Shown: one piece after another, positions 1 through 8,143 of the stretch
Position numbering within the stretch: the first letter of the stretch is position 1
Layout: every line of letters starts with the position of its first letter
NCBI GenBank assembly: GCA_964450355.1
Contig: CAYVDH010000008.1
Location: 1-48,265 of the forward strand
Length of the DNA: 48,265 nucleotides
Direction: 5' to 3'
DNA from: CAYVDH01 sp964450355
GTDB lineage: Bacteria; Bacteroidota; Bacteroidia; NS11-12g; UBA955
Made by a program: the position numbers and the translations under genes
The notes under the pieces: generated by a model
What the model was told of the DNA's origin: nothing
Seen by the model: the letters and a program-made list of their open reading frames with translations, nothing else
Database searches by the model: none

Positions 1-295
1 TAATAATAAAATGAGTAATAAATATAAATTCGAAAAACACGAAGCAACAACAATTAAATAAATTAATGATACATTGATGAAATTAAATGATTTTATAAGA
101 AGAATAAAAGTTATTGAAATCTTTCAAAAAGATACAAAAATCTTAAATTATAAGGATTTAAGCTAAAAATATTTTAGAATTTATTTAAAAATTGGAACAT
201 TTTCATATTTTAAAATAATGAAGAATTAGAAATTTCTAAACTATTAAAAAGGGTATGGATTTAGTGTATAGTTAAAAAATTAAATTATACAAATT
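1..295. other. intergenic left edge with possible gene remnant
   Basis: There is no convincing gene here. On the plus strand an ATG at 11 gives 16 codons ending at TAA 59-61. The same frame continues from about 62 with an ATG at 77 and 29 codons to a TAA at 164-166. The two pieces together could be a decayed coding region, but in DNA this AT-rich short open stretches arise by chance. No clear TAnnTTTG box is visible before the gene at 296. Confidence 0.3.
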
Positions 296-3121
296 ATGAA
301 AGAAATAAGATTGGCAAAAGCAGCAATAGAATTTAATTTAAGTATAGAAGTATTAATTTACATATTGCATAAAAATGGATTTGTTATTGACAATAAACCT
401 ACATCAAAACTCAATCAAGAAATGTATAATTATGTTTCAAACTATTTAGCTAGCGAAAAGGTATTGAATCACAAAGAAAATAATAAATACATTGGACTTG
501 TAAAGTGGTTTCACGATAAAGCTAAAAACTCGAATTATGGATTTATTCAACACATAAAATTAGGCGACTTGTTTTTTCATGAAAATAGTATAGAAAACAA
601 ACAATATCTTTCCATTTTTAAACAAAACGAGGTGGTTTGTTTCTTCTCCCAACCTTCAAAAAAACCTGAGGGTAATTTTGAAGCAGTTAAAGTTGGACTC
701 TTAATTAACGAAACTGACTTGAGTTTCTTATTCAGCGAATTTCTCACAATATTAACAGAAAAAGGGAGATATTCAGATTTCAATCTTATTCAAAATGCAA
801 TTCATTCAAGGATTAAAACCTTATTAGAACAAAATCAAAATGATAACATTAATCATAATTTATTTAATCAATTTCAGGATTTTATTATTATTCAATTAAA
901 AACAACCTTAAATAAAGATTTAGATTATATCAAAGGTGTATTTAATGTATGTAAAAACTATTTCCCAGATAGCTATCTAACATTATCAAAAACAATTGAA
1001 TTGGAAATAAGTGATATTACAGCTCATGCCTTGTGGCTTGATGGTTTTATTGAAACATGTCAAGTTGATTATATTTCTGATAATTTGATGAATTCAGATT
1101 TACAAACTAGAAATAAGATTATTCAAAAATGTAGCTTCGATGACCAAAAAAATATATTCAACAAAATACTTGATAAGTTCAGTTTTATAGATACAAAAGA
1201 AAAGTTTGAGCAGATAAAAGCTGTTAAGGATTTTTTCAAAAATAACAATAGTGAAATTGAAGTTATTGTACTTGATAGAATTAAAGATATTATTGATTAT
1301 TCAGTAGAAAATGGTTCTAATGATGAATTATCACATATGTTCTGGCTAGAAAAATATTCTTCAGTATGTCAAATCTCTTATATTGCAAGTTTTATAATAG
1401 AAACCGAAGAGCAAAATCAAAAAAAAATATTCAATTTGTGTTCCTCTGAGGATAAAATTAATATATTCTTTAAAATCATAAATGATTTGGAAGAAGAATC
1501 AAAAAAACTTGAAATTAATTATATAAAACAGATATTAACTACATCTAAATCATTTGCTCCTGATCATTATCAAAGTATATTACAAGAATTATTAAGAATT
1601 TGCCCAGTTTATATTAGATTATTGCTATGGCTTGAAGACTTTCATCCGAATCTTGAATTTGAAGAATTTAAATTATATACAATAACACTCATTCCTTCCG
1701 ATCAAAAGAAGTTTGTAAAAAAGGTTTTAAAATATATCCATGAGAATAAAATAGAGATTTCAATTGAAGAGTTAACATCAATTAATACAATAGATTACAA
1801 TACAAGTAAATTAATTGAAGCGGTTGATAATACAAAGTTAGATTACTCTACAAGTATTATACTCAATACCATTTCAGAGTTGAATTCTAAAGTTTTATTA
1901 GAAACAAGAAAACAAATAAATGAAGCAATAAAAAGAATTTATAATTTAATTCTTAATCAAATCAATGATCCCTCAGACATTCTTGAAATAAAAGGATATT
2001 TTGATGAGTGTGAGGGTAGATGCATTGCTTTTATTGACAACATTAAAAATGATAAAGGAGAAGTAGTTGAAACGAAAATTTCATTCAAAAGAAACCAATA
2101 TCAAAAAGCCAAATTACATCAAATATGCGATGGTAGAAAAGCAACAATTTATAGGACTGATACTGCAATTGAAGATGAAAATGGACTCGAATTTTGGTTG
2201 TGTGCAAATCAGAAGTGTTATAAACCATCAAGGAAATTACACAATTCAAGTGAATGGGAAAAATACACACTTTTAGATTTTTTGACGATTTTAAAGGTTC
2301 CCTTTAAAGAAAAAGATTTAGAGATATACCTAAGTTTAATTAATAAAGCGAATCATTTTTTAAAGCATTTAAAGTGTAGAGAATGTAATCATATTTTAAA
2401 ACCCAAAGACAAATCAAACTATGCATTTTGGGGTGTTAATCTTTTTCAATGTAATAACGAAATATGTAGTAAAAATGGTCATGATATATATTTAACTCAT
2501 TGTTTAAATGGGAAATGTGAACAAGTAGTAGATAGTCGTGATTCTGTAAAATGCAAGCCAGATGGTTATGATTCGGATCAATGTGGTTGGTATGTTTGTA
2601 ATTACTGTCATTCATGTTGTTCGGACGAAGTTATTCAAGGGCGAATATCTATTTTAAACCAAACACGTCAAGAATATAAATGTCATAAACAAGGACACAG
2701 AAACCTGGGTGTTTTATCTTGTAATAAATGCGGGAATGAAATGGAATCAAAAGACATTAATTCTAAAGAATATGAAAATGTACTTAATTGGTTTATTACG
2801 AATAAAGATTCATCAAATCATATTATTAATAGTGGTATTTTAAATGGCAAGCATTGGTTTCGATTTGCAAAACAAAATCTATCAAATGAAGATTTTAAAT
2901 TTAGATTAAAAAATTTAATTAAGTTAGGTTTTAATATTCCAGATATATCAGATGATAAATCAATTCAATTTATTTCCGAACCCAAGGATATAAAGAATCG
3001 AATGGGAGAGATATTTATTTGTTCAAGTTGCGATAATATTTTAGATATTTCAACAGATATTGAAAGAGCTACGGCAATTAAATCTTTTCATCATGTTCGT
3101 TTTGTAAAAGAAAAGGTTTAA
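296..3121 (+). CDS. IF2_N + cold-shock-like + helical repeat + zinc-cysteine protein, function unknown
   Basis: Seen in the 941-aa product: residues 4-50 resemble the N-terminal IF2_N domain of initiation factor IF-2 (RLAKAAIEFNLS, then a KNGFVI turn). Residues 64-135 look like a cold-shock/OB fold (GLVKWF, YGFI, DLFFH, then a beta strand around 126-133). Residues about 145-500 are helical, with three copies of a unit starting LWL/FWL (246, 349, 444) and continuing into Q..I..CS..D..NIF..I. The C-terminal third is cysteine-rich: C636/C641, C694/C697, C719/C724, C736/C741, C763/C768/C771/C774/C775, C796/H801, C809/C812 and C909/C912, suggesting several zinc sites. There is no signal peptide, so it is probably cytoplasmic. 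The domains suggest nucleic-acid (perhaps RNA or ribosome) binding; that is inference. A UDG-like gene follows after 52 bp on the same strand. No enzyme motif was recognised. Confidence 0.8.
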   Translation: MKEIRLAKAAIEFNLSIEVLIYILHKNGFVIDNKPTSKLNQEMYNYVSNYLASEKVLNHKENNKYIGLVKWFHDKAKNSNYGFIQHIKLGDLFFHENSIENKQYLSIFKQNEVVCFFSQPSKKPEGNFEAVKVGLLINETDLSFLFSEFLTILTEKGRYSDFNLIQNAIHSRIKTLLEQNQNDNINHNLFNQFQDFIIIQLKTTLNKDLDYIKGVFNVCKNYFPDSYLTLSKTIELEISDITAHALWLDGFIETCQVDYISDNLMNSDLQTRNKIIQKCSFDDQKNIFNKILDKFSFIDTKEKFEQIKAVKDFFKNNNSEIEVIVLDRIKDIIDYSVENGSNDELSHMFWLEKYSSVCQISYIASFIIETEEQNQKKIFNLCSSEDKINIFFKIINDLEEESKKLEINYIKQILTTSKSFAPDHYQSILQELLRICPVYIRLLLWLEDFHPNLEFEEFKLYTITLIPSDQKKFVKKVLKYIHENKIEISIEELTSINTIDYNTSKLIEAVDNTKLDYSTSIILNTISELNSKVLLETRKQINEAIKRIYNLILNQINDPSDILEIKGYFDECEGRCIAFIDNIKNDKGEVVETKISFKRNQYQKAKLHQICDGRKATIYRTDTAIEDENGLEFWLCANQKCYKPSRKLHNSSEWEKYTLLDFLTILKVPFKEKDLEIYLSLINKANHFLKHLKCRECNHILKPKDKSNYAFWGVNLFQCNNEICSKNGHDIYLTHCLNGKCEQVVDSRDSVKCKPDGYDSDQCGWYVCNYCHSCCSDEVIQGRISILNQTRQEYKCHKQGHRNLGVLSCNKCGNEMESKDINSKEYENVLNWFITNKDSSNHIINSGILNGKHWFRFAKQNLSNEDFKFRLKNLIKLGFNIPDISDDKSIQFISEPKDIKNRMGEIFICSSCDNILDISTDIERATAIKSFHHVRFVKEKV

Positions 3122-3173
3122 CATTTTATAATGTATTCAAATATTTACTTAAATCCAATTTTAAACATTAAAT

Positions 3174-3860
3174 ATGAAATTTTTCCTAAATTTATTTACT
3201 ATTATAATGAAAATGTATAACTTTAACCATGAAATCGAAAATATAGCCAAATCATTTGATAAACCACCAATATTTGATGGTATAATAAACGAGATAGATT
3301 ATAAAAATGCTAATGTTAAATTATTATGGGTTTTAAAGGATGCTAACAGCAATGGGGAAGATGAATCATATGATTTGAGATTGGCAATTAACGACTTGAA
3401 AACCGAATCAGGTATCCGTAAAGGCTGGGCAAATACCTTTGCAAACATAGTTTATGTAACAAATGGTATTTTGAACAATAATACATGGGAAGAAGTTCCT
3501 TATTATTATGATGACCCATCATTTGTTGATGCTTTGAAAAAGATTGCATACATAAATGTTAAAAAAACTGGAGGAGGTTCTCAATCAATTAAAAATGAAC
3601 TTCAAGATTATTATAATTTTTCTAAAGATTTGTTATTTAATCAAATCAATGAATTTAATCCTGATGTTATTATTTTCGGAAATACCTATTTTTTTTTTAA
3701 AAATGATTTAGGATTAAATGAAATGGTTAGTTTTGGTACCTGTGAGGCAATAAAAGATGCTAAAAGAATATATATCAATGCAAATCACCCAAACGCAAGA
3801 ATAAGCCAAGAAAAGTATTTCAATGATGTATTAGAAGCATACAATCACTTTAAAGACTAA
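3174..3860 (+). CDS. uracil-DNA-glycosylase-like protein of unknown activity
   Basis: The 228-aa product has the layout of a UDG-fold family common in Bacteroidota. Strand 1 is LLWVLKDAN (50-58), followed by a KIAYINVKKTGGG block (123-135), a second core strand NPDVIIFGN (162-170), and a late NANHPNAR segment (202-209) where UDGs carry their HPS-type loop. The classical GQDPY water-activating motif is not recognisable, so glycosylase activity is uncertain; a nucleotide-binding role is equally possible. The first 11 residues are hydrophobic and unlike the fold, so the true start may be Met12 (3207) or Met14 (3213). It lies 52 bp after the 941-aa gene on the same strand and may be co-transcribed. 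Confidence 0.7.
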   Translation: MKFFLNLFTIIMKMYNFNHEIENIAKSFDKPPIFDGIINEIDYKNANVKLLWVLKDANSNGEDESYDLRLAINDLKTESGIRKGWANTFANIVYVTNGILNNNTWEEVPYYYDDPSFVDALKKIAYINVKKTGGGSQSIKNELQDYYNFSKDLLFNQINEFNPDVIIFGNTYFFFKNDLGLNEMVSFGTCEAIKDAKRIYINANHPNARISQEKYFNDVLEAYNHFKD

Positions 3861-4145
3861 AACAGTACAAAAGGTATTCTTCACTCTTAATTTTTGTAAT
3901 AAAACATGCTTTTACATTGATCAAAAATGTATAATTTCATAATTTTCTCTTCCTTTTTTAGTTCTTTTCGTTCATATAAAGATAATAGTTTCAAGAAAAA
4001 TGTTTTAACATCTGATTGCAATTGTGTTTTTATTTTAAAATAGTAATAGAATGTCAAATAAATTACAATGGTTATTCCGATGTCATAGTTGTTTAGGTTG
4101 GTGAAATCAGAATATTACAAATATGTTATCAGTATTACTACTATT

Positions 4146-4162
4146 TTTTGGGCAACCCAAAA
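4146..4162. repeat. 7-bp inverted repeat, possible hairpin or operator
   Basis: TTTTGGG (4146-4152), spacer CAA, CCCAAAA (4156-4162). The arms are perfect, but no T-run follows on either strand in terminator position. It lies 23 bp upstream of the putative -7 box for the 4205 gene, so a regulatory protein site is possible. Confidence 0.35.
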
Positions 4163-4184
4163 TAAAAAAATATTCATTAATTCC

Positions 4185-4192
4185 TATATTCG
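4185..4192 (+). promoter_or_regulatory. putative variant -7 box (TATATTCG)
   Basis: Seven of eight positions match TAnnTTTG. It ends 12 nt before the ATG at 4205, a usual distance in this window. No TTG lies at 17-23 bp upstream, so support is partial. Confidence 0.35.
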
Positions 4193-4204
4193 CATATTCA
4201 AAAA

Positions 4205-5404
4205 ATGGATATTGAAAAATATGAACGCTTTATTTTAAGGAACAGTGATTACTTTATAGCTATGTATAGTTTAAGAATGGTTATTCCTATCGAAAAACTG
4301 CGAAAATATAAAGAAATTTTAAATTGGTATTATGTTGGTTCTAATAATTTCATTCAATGGAATGAGGAAAAATTTGAAGAGTTTAATACCTATTTAATTG
4401 AGTATAGTAATGAGTTTTTTATTGATGATTATTTAACATGGTCTTTTGAGTTGCTTAACAAATATAAATCACGCTTAAATTGGGCAAACTTAATTCAAAA
4501 TGATAAAATTATTCAAAATCTTGAAATTTGTAAAACTTTTAAACCAGAATTATCAAAGGCCCTTGAAAGTATATGTCCTTGTTTTATGTCTGATGAAGAG
4601 AAAGATTTAATACTCAATTTCTCTAGTGAAAAGTTTGCTGATTATGTATTAAAAAAGAAAAGATTTTGCTATGTAAATACTTTCGAGAATTTATTTACTA
4701 AAGAAACAGACATAGAGTCAATTAAACATATTAATTGGAAAAAGTTATCTTTAAATGATAATCTTCCATGGTCGTTGGAATTTATCGAAAAATATAAAGA
4801 CAAACTCGACTGGGAAACTATGTCTCTAAAGGAATGTTTGCCATGGTCACCTGATTTCATTGAGAAATATGCTCTTCGTTGGGATTGGCATTATCTATCA
4901 AATAATTCAGCTATTACATGGGATAATTTTTTGATTGATAAATATAAAGATAAAATTGATTGGACAGAGTTGTCTAAAAACACTGGAATAGACTTTACTA
5001 TTGATTTTTTCCATAAATACAAAAATAGGTTTTTGAAAAAAGGGGATTACACTGTTGAAATTACTAATTCCTCACAAAATGATTTTGATAAAGATGTTAT
5101 AATAAATGACGAAATAATATATAGTTATAATAAGTTTTACGATTATCGCGATTTTAGCAATTTAGTTAAATGGGACATAGAAACATTGAGAGATTATGAA
5201 AATAAAATAAATTGGATACAATTTAGTTTTAATCTGAACATGAATTGGACTATTGATATATTAAATGAATTTAATAATCAAATTAGTATTGGTGATATTT
5301 ACTATAACTATAAACTATGGGAAGATGTTTTTTCTGTTTTAACTGAATCACAATTTGATTATTTTTTAGATAAAATTATTGAATCAAGAATAGAGGAACA
5401 GTAA
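4205..5404 (+). CDS. tandem W/KY-repeat protein, function unknown
   Basis: This 399-aa protein is built from a degenerate unit of about 25 residues with consensus (L)PWS-x2-FI-x-KYKDK-(L/I)-W-x2-LS. Clear copies lie near 77-100, 187-210, 212-234, 237-259 and 322-345, with partial ones near 30-60, 262-275 and 346-358. There is no signal peptide, membrane segment or catalytic motif. Aromatic and acidic residues recur at fixed positions, suggesting a solenoid or a stack of small helical units that binds a partner. Similar repeat proteins occur as orphan genes in Bacteroidota (from memory); their role is not known to me. It starts at an ATG just after a possible -7 box and stands alone. Confidence 0.75.
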   Translation: MDIEKYERFILRNSDYFIAMYSLRMVIPIEKLRKYKEILNWYYVGSNNFIQWNEEKFEEFNTYLIEYSNEFFIDDYLTWSFELLNKYKSRLNWANLIQNDKIIQNLEICKTFKPELSKALESICPCFMSDEEKDLILNFSSEKFADYVLKKKRFCYVNTFENLFTKETDIESIKHINWKKLSLNDNLPWSLEFIEKYKDKLDWETMSLKECLPWSPDFIEKYALRWDWHYLSNNSAITWDNFLIDKYKDKIDWTELSKNTGIDFTIDFFHKYKNRFLKKGDYTVEITNSSQNDFDKDVIINDEIIYSYNKFYDYRDFSNLVKWDIETLRDYENKINWIQFSFNLNMNWTIDILNEFNNQISIGDIYYNYKLWEDVFSVLTESQFDYFLDKIIESRIEEQ

Positions 5405-5512
5405 TAATTTTATTCCCTAATAAAATAAAAATATTGACCATAATCTTAAAATGGTTTAAGCAAAACATAATTTGTCTCGATTCTAACTTCACAGGAGTGT
5501 AAAAATAAATTT

Positions 5513-5549
5513 AAAAATGCTTGTTATTTACTTAAAAAAATAAGCATTT
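5513..5549 (-). terminator. possible weak terminator of the minus-strand LUD gene
   Basis: AAGCATTT (5542-5549) and AAATGCTT (5515-5522) are perfect inverted arms of 8 bp around a 19-nt AT-rich spacer. Read on the minus strand, the second arm runs into a short T-run. It overlaps the end of the coding region (stop at 5528-5530), which is unusual for a strong terminator. Confidence 0.35.
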
Positions 5550-6544
5550 GAATATTTTTTAAATTGTTTAGGGTCTTTGAATTTTTTTGGATTAAAAATT
5601 AAATTGGATTTATCTGTATCTAAAAGTTGAGCAAATACATTGTTTTTTTCATTTTTATGAGACAAATGCCTGGCTTCCATAACCAAATTTTCTAAATCTA
5701 TGTCTAGTGGTAGGTAATGATTTAATATTCCCAAACCGTAATTGTTGTCAAAATGTGATTTAAAAACAGAAACATCATGCATAAAAGGATATATAAAATA
5801 ATCTAGAGAATTTACTTGTTTCCAATAGTTATCATCTGTTTGAAATTGCTCAAGTGGACAAACAGGTGGTAAATCAAAATTCATTAAATAACTCAATGGC
5901 CTAAATACAGGGTTTTCTATCACATGACTTCTGCCACAATCTAAAAGTAACAAGCTAATATCACTGTTTAATCCCTTTGGTTTTCCTGCTCTACTCAATA
6001 GTTCTATTGGGTAAGACATTTTTCCTGTTTCAAACAAAGAATACATTTGTTTGGCCAAAGGCAAATGATTTTGTGAAGGCAATATGCTGTCAATACCCGC
6101 TATCACTATTATTTTTTTAGCAGATAATACCTGCTCGTATTCTGTTTTATTGTTTAAATAAGTATAAAAATTACCGGTGTTAGCAATAATGAATTTTGCA
6201 CCTATTACCACAGCATCTGGTTGTTCTGACATTTCGGGGATTTTAATGTCCGAATCCATTGCCATTTGCTTTACAGACTTGTGATGATAAAAGTTTACTT
6301 TGTTGTATTTACTTAACAATTGATTCAGACTTTCAAGCGTTTTTGTAGAATCAGGACACCACAATATCTGACTGTCAGTTTTTTTGACATTGGTTTCAAA
6401 TTCAAAAAGTAATTTATCTAAGTTTTCTATGGCTTTCCATCGAATCAAAGTCAATCTTTTTTTAGCCAATTCAATGTCCTCAATTTGATTTAATGAGGCT
6501 TTCAATTGTACTATGTATTGTTGATATCGTTCTTTGAAAGTCAT
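5528..6544 (-). CDS. LutB-like LUD-domain protein lacking the 4Fe-4S motif
   Basis: The 338-aa product follows the LutB/LUD plan: a helical N-terminus, a strand at 59-64 (ILWCPD), the GAKFIIANTGNF signature (115-126), IIVIAGIDSILPS (145-157) and LDCGRS (201-206), which corresponds to the LDNGRS of LutB. In LutB this is followed by a CxxCxxC...CP cluster-binding segment. Here that segment is LMNFDLPPVCP (220-230), keeping only the last Cys-Pro, so the 4Fe-4S clusters should be absent. LutB is known as part of the lactate-oxidation complex LutABC; this copy probably does another job. It lies 8 bp after panC and is probably co-transcribed with it. Family is fairly sure; function unknown. Confidence 0.75.
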   Translation of the reverse strand: MTFKERYQQYIVQLKASLNQIEDIELAKKRLTLIRWKAIENLDKLLFEFETNVKKTDSQILWCPDSTKTLESLNQLLSKYNKVNFYHHKSVKQMAMDSDIKIPEMSEQPDAVVIGAKFIIANTGNFYTYLNNKTEYEQVLSAKKIIVIAGIDSILPSQNHLPLAKQMYSLFETGKMSYPIELLSRAGKPKGLNSDISLLLLDCGRSHVIENPVFRPLSYLMNFDLPPVCPLEQFQTDDNYWKQVNSLDYFIYPFMHDVSVFKSHFDNNYGLGILNHYLPLDIDLENLVMEARHLSHKNEKNNVFAQLLDTDKSNLIFNPKKFKDPKQFKKYSNAYFFK

Positions 6545-6552
6545 TTGATATT

Positions 6553-7392
6553 TTAAAATTGGATATTATCTATAAGGCGTATATTTTCTACATAACAAGC
6601 AATGAGAATGACATTGTTGTTTTTACTTAACCATTTAGGGCTTAATTTAAACGTTTTAGCATTGACCAAGGCCACATATTCAACTTCTATTTCCTTTGAT
6701 TTAAGCAAATGTTTGCCATAATCTAAAGCATTGTTTACAGCGATGTTGTCTTTTAATGAACTTAGTGCTTTTAGTGTTTTATAAATATTAGCTGCTTTAG
6801 ATTTTCCGGATTCACTAAGGCGCATGTTGCGCGAACTCATAGCTAATCCATTTTCTTCTCTGAATGTTGGGCAAAAATCCAATTGCACGGACTTAAAATA
6901 AGTATCCCTCAAAAGTTCTATCACTTTGCATTGTTGATAATCCTTTAGCCCTAAATACACCTTGCTTGGATTTGTAAATTTAAATAATTGATAGACTACT
7001 TGAACAACTCCTTCAAAGTGCCCAGGTCTGTTAGGTCCTTCTAATATGGTTTTTAATCCACCTAAATTTAATTCTATGGTTTTAAATTCCTTTGGATAGA
7101 TGCTTTCTGTTTCAGGTATAAATACAGCCTGACACCCAATTTTTTTGAGCTTTGCTAAATCTTCTTCAATGGTTTTTGGGTATTTATTTAAATCATTGAC
7201 ATCGTTGAATTGTTTGGGATTTACAAAAATAGAAACTAAAGTATAATGATTTTCGGATAAACTTTTTTCAACCAAACTGATGTGTCCTTGATGAAGAGCA
7301 CCCATGGTAGGAATAAAACCCAATGTGTTGTTTTTAGTTAGTAATTGTTGTCTCCATTCAAACAACTCGTCATTGGTTTTAAAAATTAACAT
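6553..7392 (-). CDS. panC: pantoate--beta-alanine ligase
   Basis: PanC condenses D-pantoate with beta-alanine using ATP to make pantothenate, the coenzyme A precursor, in the cytoplasm. The 279-aa length is normal. Visible signatures are the ATP-binding TMGALHQGH (29-37), the VSIFVNPKQF block, the GPNRPGHFEGV region, and LGLKDYQQ just after it, then SSRN for the adenylate site. The start at 7392 is supported by a -7 box a few nt upstream. It is followed after 8 bp by the LUD protein. panB and panD are not in the window. Confidence 0.96.
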   Translation of the reverse strand: MLIFKTNDELFEWRQQLLTKNNTLGFIPTMGALHQGHISLVEKSLSENHYTLVSIFVNPKQFNDVNDLNKYPKTIEEDLAKLKKIGCQAVFIPETESIYPKEFKTIELNLGGLKTILEGPNRPGHFEGVVQVVYQLFKFTNPSKVYLGLKDYQQCKVIELLRDTYFKSVQLDFCPTFREENGLAMSSRNMRLSESGKSKAANIYKTLKALSSLKDNIAVNNALDYGKHLLKSKEIEVEYVALVNAKTFKLSPKWLSKNNNVILIACYVENIRLIDNIQF

Positions 7393-7403
7393 GTTTTCAG
7401 CTG

Positions 7404-7411
7404 CAAAAATA
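7404..7411 (-). promoter_or_regulatory. -7 box (TATTTTTG) for panC
   Basis: The plus-strand CAAAAATA reads TATTTTTG on the minus strand, a full match to TAnnTTTG. It ends 11 nt before the panC ATG. No well-spaced TTG was found upstream. Confidence 0.5.
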
Positions 7412-7448
7412 AATAGTTGTCAATGAGATACAAGCTATCCTGTTAAAT

Positions 7449-7985
7449 TTATTTTCTAATTTTATTCACTGTCTTGAAATAGTCATTTATTCTGCATTTG
7501 TAAGCTGGTGTAGCTTTAGGTATTAATTTTTCTATTTCAATTGAAACTTCTTCTATAATTTCTGGGGTATATTTTATTGAATTTTTAAGAGTGGTGATGG
7601 CGTATGCTTTTACTGCAATAGCTTCATCTGGTTTTTTTAAACATTGAATGCAAGTATCAATAATGGAAAATTTTAGTTCGTCTTCTAAGTTTTTAAAATC
7701 AATTTCTTGCCAGATTTTAACTATGTTTCTGTTGATTGTAGGTGATTTGTTCAATTGAAATAATTCCATGAGTTCAATGACATATTGACTTGAAAACCGA
7801 TGATCAATCACACAAGCATCGCTCATTACCCAAAGTGCTAATCCCGCTTTTCTTAAATCATTCCCCTTGGCTATCTTTAATAAATCTATATATTGTATTT
7901 CATTGTTTAAAAGGTTTTGACATAATTTAGAGATGTTTTTCTTTTCCATTTTATCTCCTAAAAGTTCAATTAGATTTAAAGTCAT
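7449..7985 (-). CDS. small HEAT-like helical protein, function unknown
   Basis: This 178-aa cytoplasmic, all-helical protein resembles a family of 160-190-aa HEAT-like proteins in Bacteroidota that I know only as hypothetical. Helical pairs such as LRKAGLALWVMSDA, EAIAVKAYAITTLK and a final NDYFKTV are visible. There are no catalytic motifs. The annotated start (7985) sits only 7 nt from the -7 box, so translation may be leaderless or may start at Met13 (7949, MEKKN). It is transcribed divergently from rpoD and ends 56 bp before panC. Confidence 0.7.
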   Translation of the reverse strand: MTLNLIELLGDKMEKKNISKLCQNLLNNEIQYIDLLKIAKGNDLRKAGLALWVMSDACVIDHRFSSQYVIELMELFQLNKSPTINRNIVKIWQEIDFKNLEDELKFSIIDTCIQCLKKPDEAIAVKAYAITTLKNSIKYTPEIIEEVSIEIEKLIPKATPAYKCRINDYFKTVNKIRK

Positions 7986-7992
7986 GTGCCAA

Positions 7993-8023
7993 CAAATCTA
8001 AAAAATAATTTTTAAACCCACAA
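7993..8023 (-). promoter_or_regulatory. promoter of the HEAT-like gene
   Basis: On the minus strand: TTG (plus-strand CAA 8021-8023), 20-bp spacer, TAGATTTG (plus-strand CAAATCTA 7993-8000). This fits the Bacteroidota TTG-N17-23-TAnnTTTG pattern. The predicted transcript would start almost at the ATG at 7985. Confidence 0.55.
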
Positions 8024-8098
8024 TTTGGCAAGATTTTTGCTGCTTAATAAATACTTGTAAATGCTCTATTTTTAAGGTTTTTACTTTGATTTTAATAG

Positions 8099-8106
8099 TA
8101 TATTTG
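8099..8106 (+). promoter_or_regulatory. -7 box (TATATTTG) for rpoD
   Basis: A full match to TAnnTTTG, ending 37 nt before the rpoD ATG at 8144. A well-spaced TTG is not evident. Confidence 0.5.
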
Positions 8107-8143
8107 CAACCATTTTTTTTAGAATTACAATCATAAATATTGA

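Larger units (their letters stand above)
3861..4204. other. intergenic, 344 bp
   Basis: No gene is supported. The stretch carries an inverted repeat at 4146-4162 and a near-consensus -7 box (TATATTCG, 4185-4192) immediately before the next gene. The rest is featureless AT-rich DNA. Confidence 0.5.

Noticed and set aside
296..5404. Firm assignment of the first three genes as an anti-phage system
   Set aside because: The domain mix is suggestive, but no nuclease, helicase, sensor or effector motif was seen, so it is kept as a hypothesis only.
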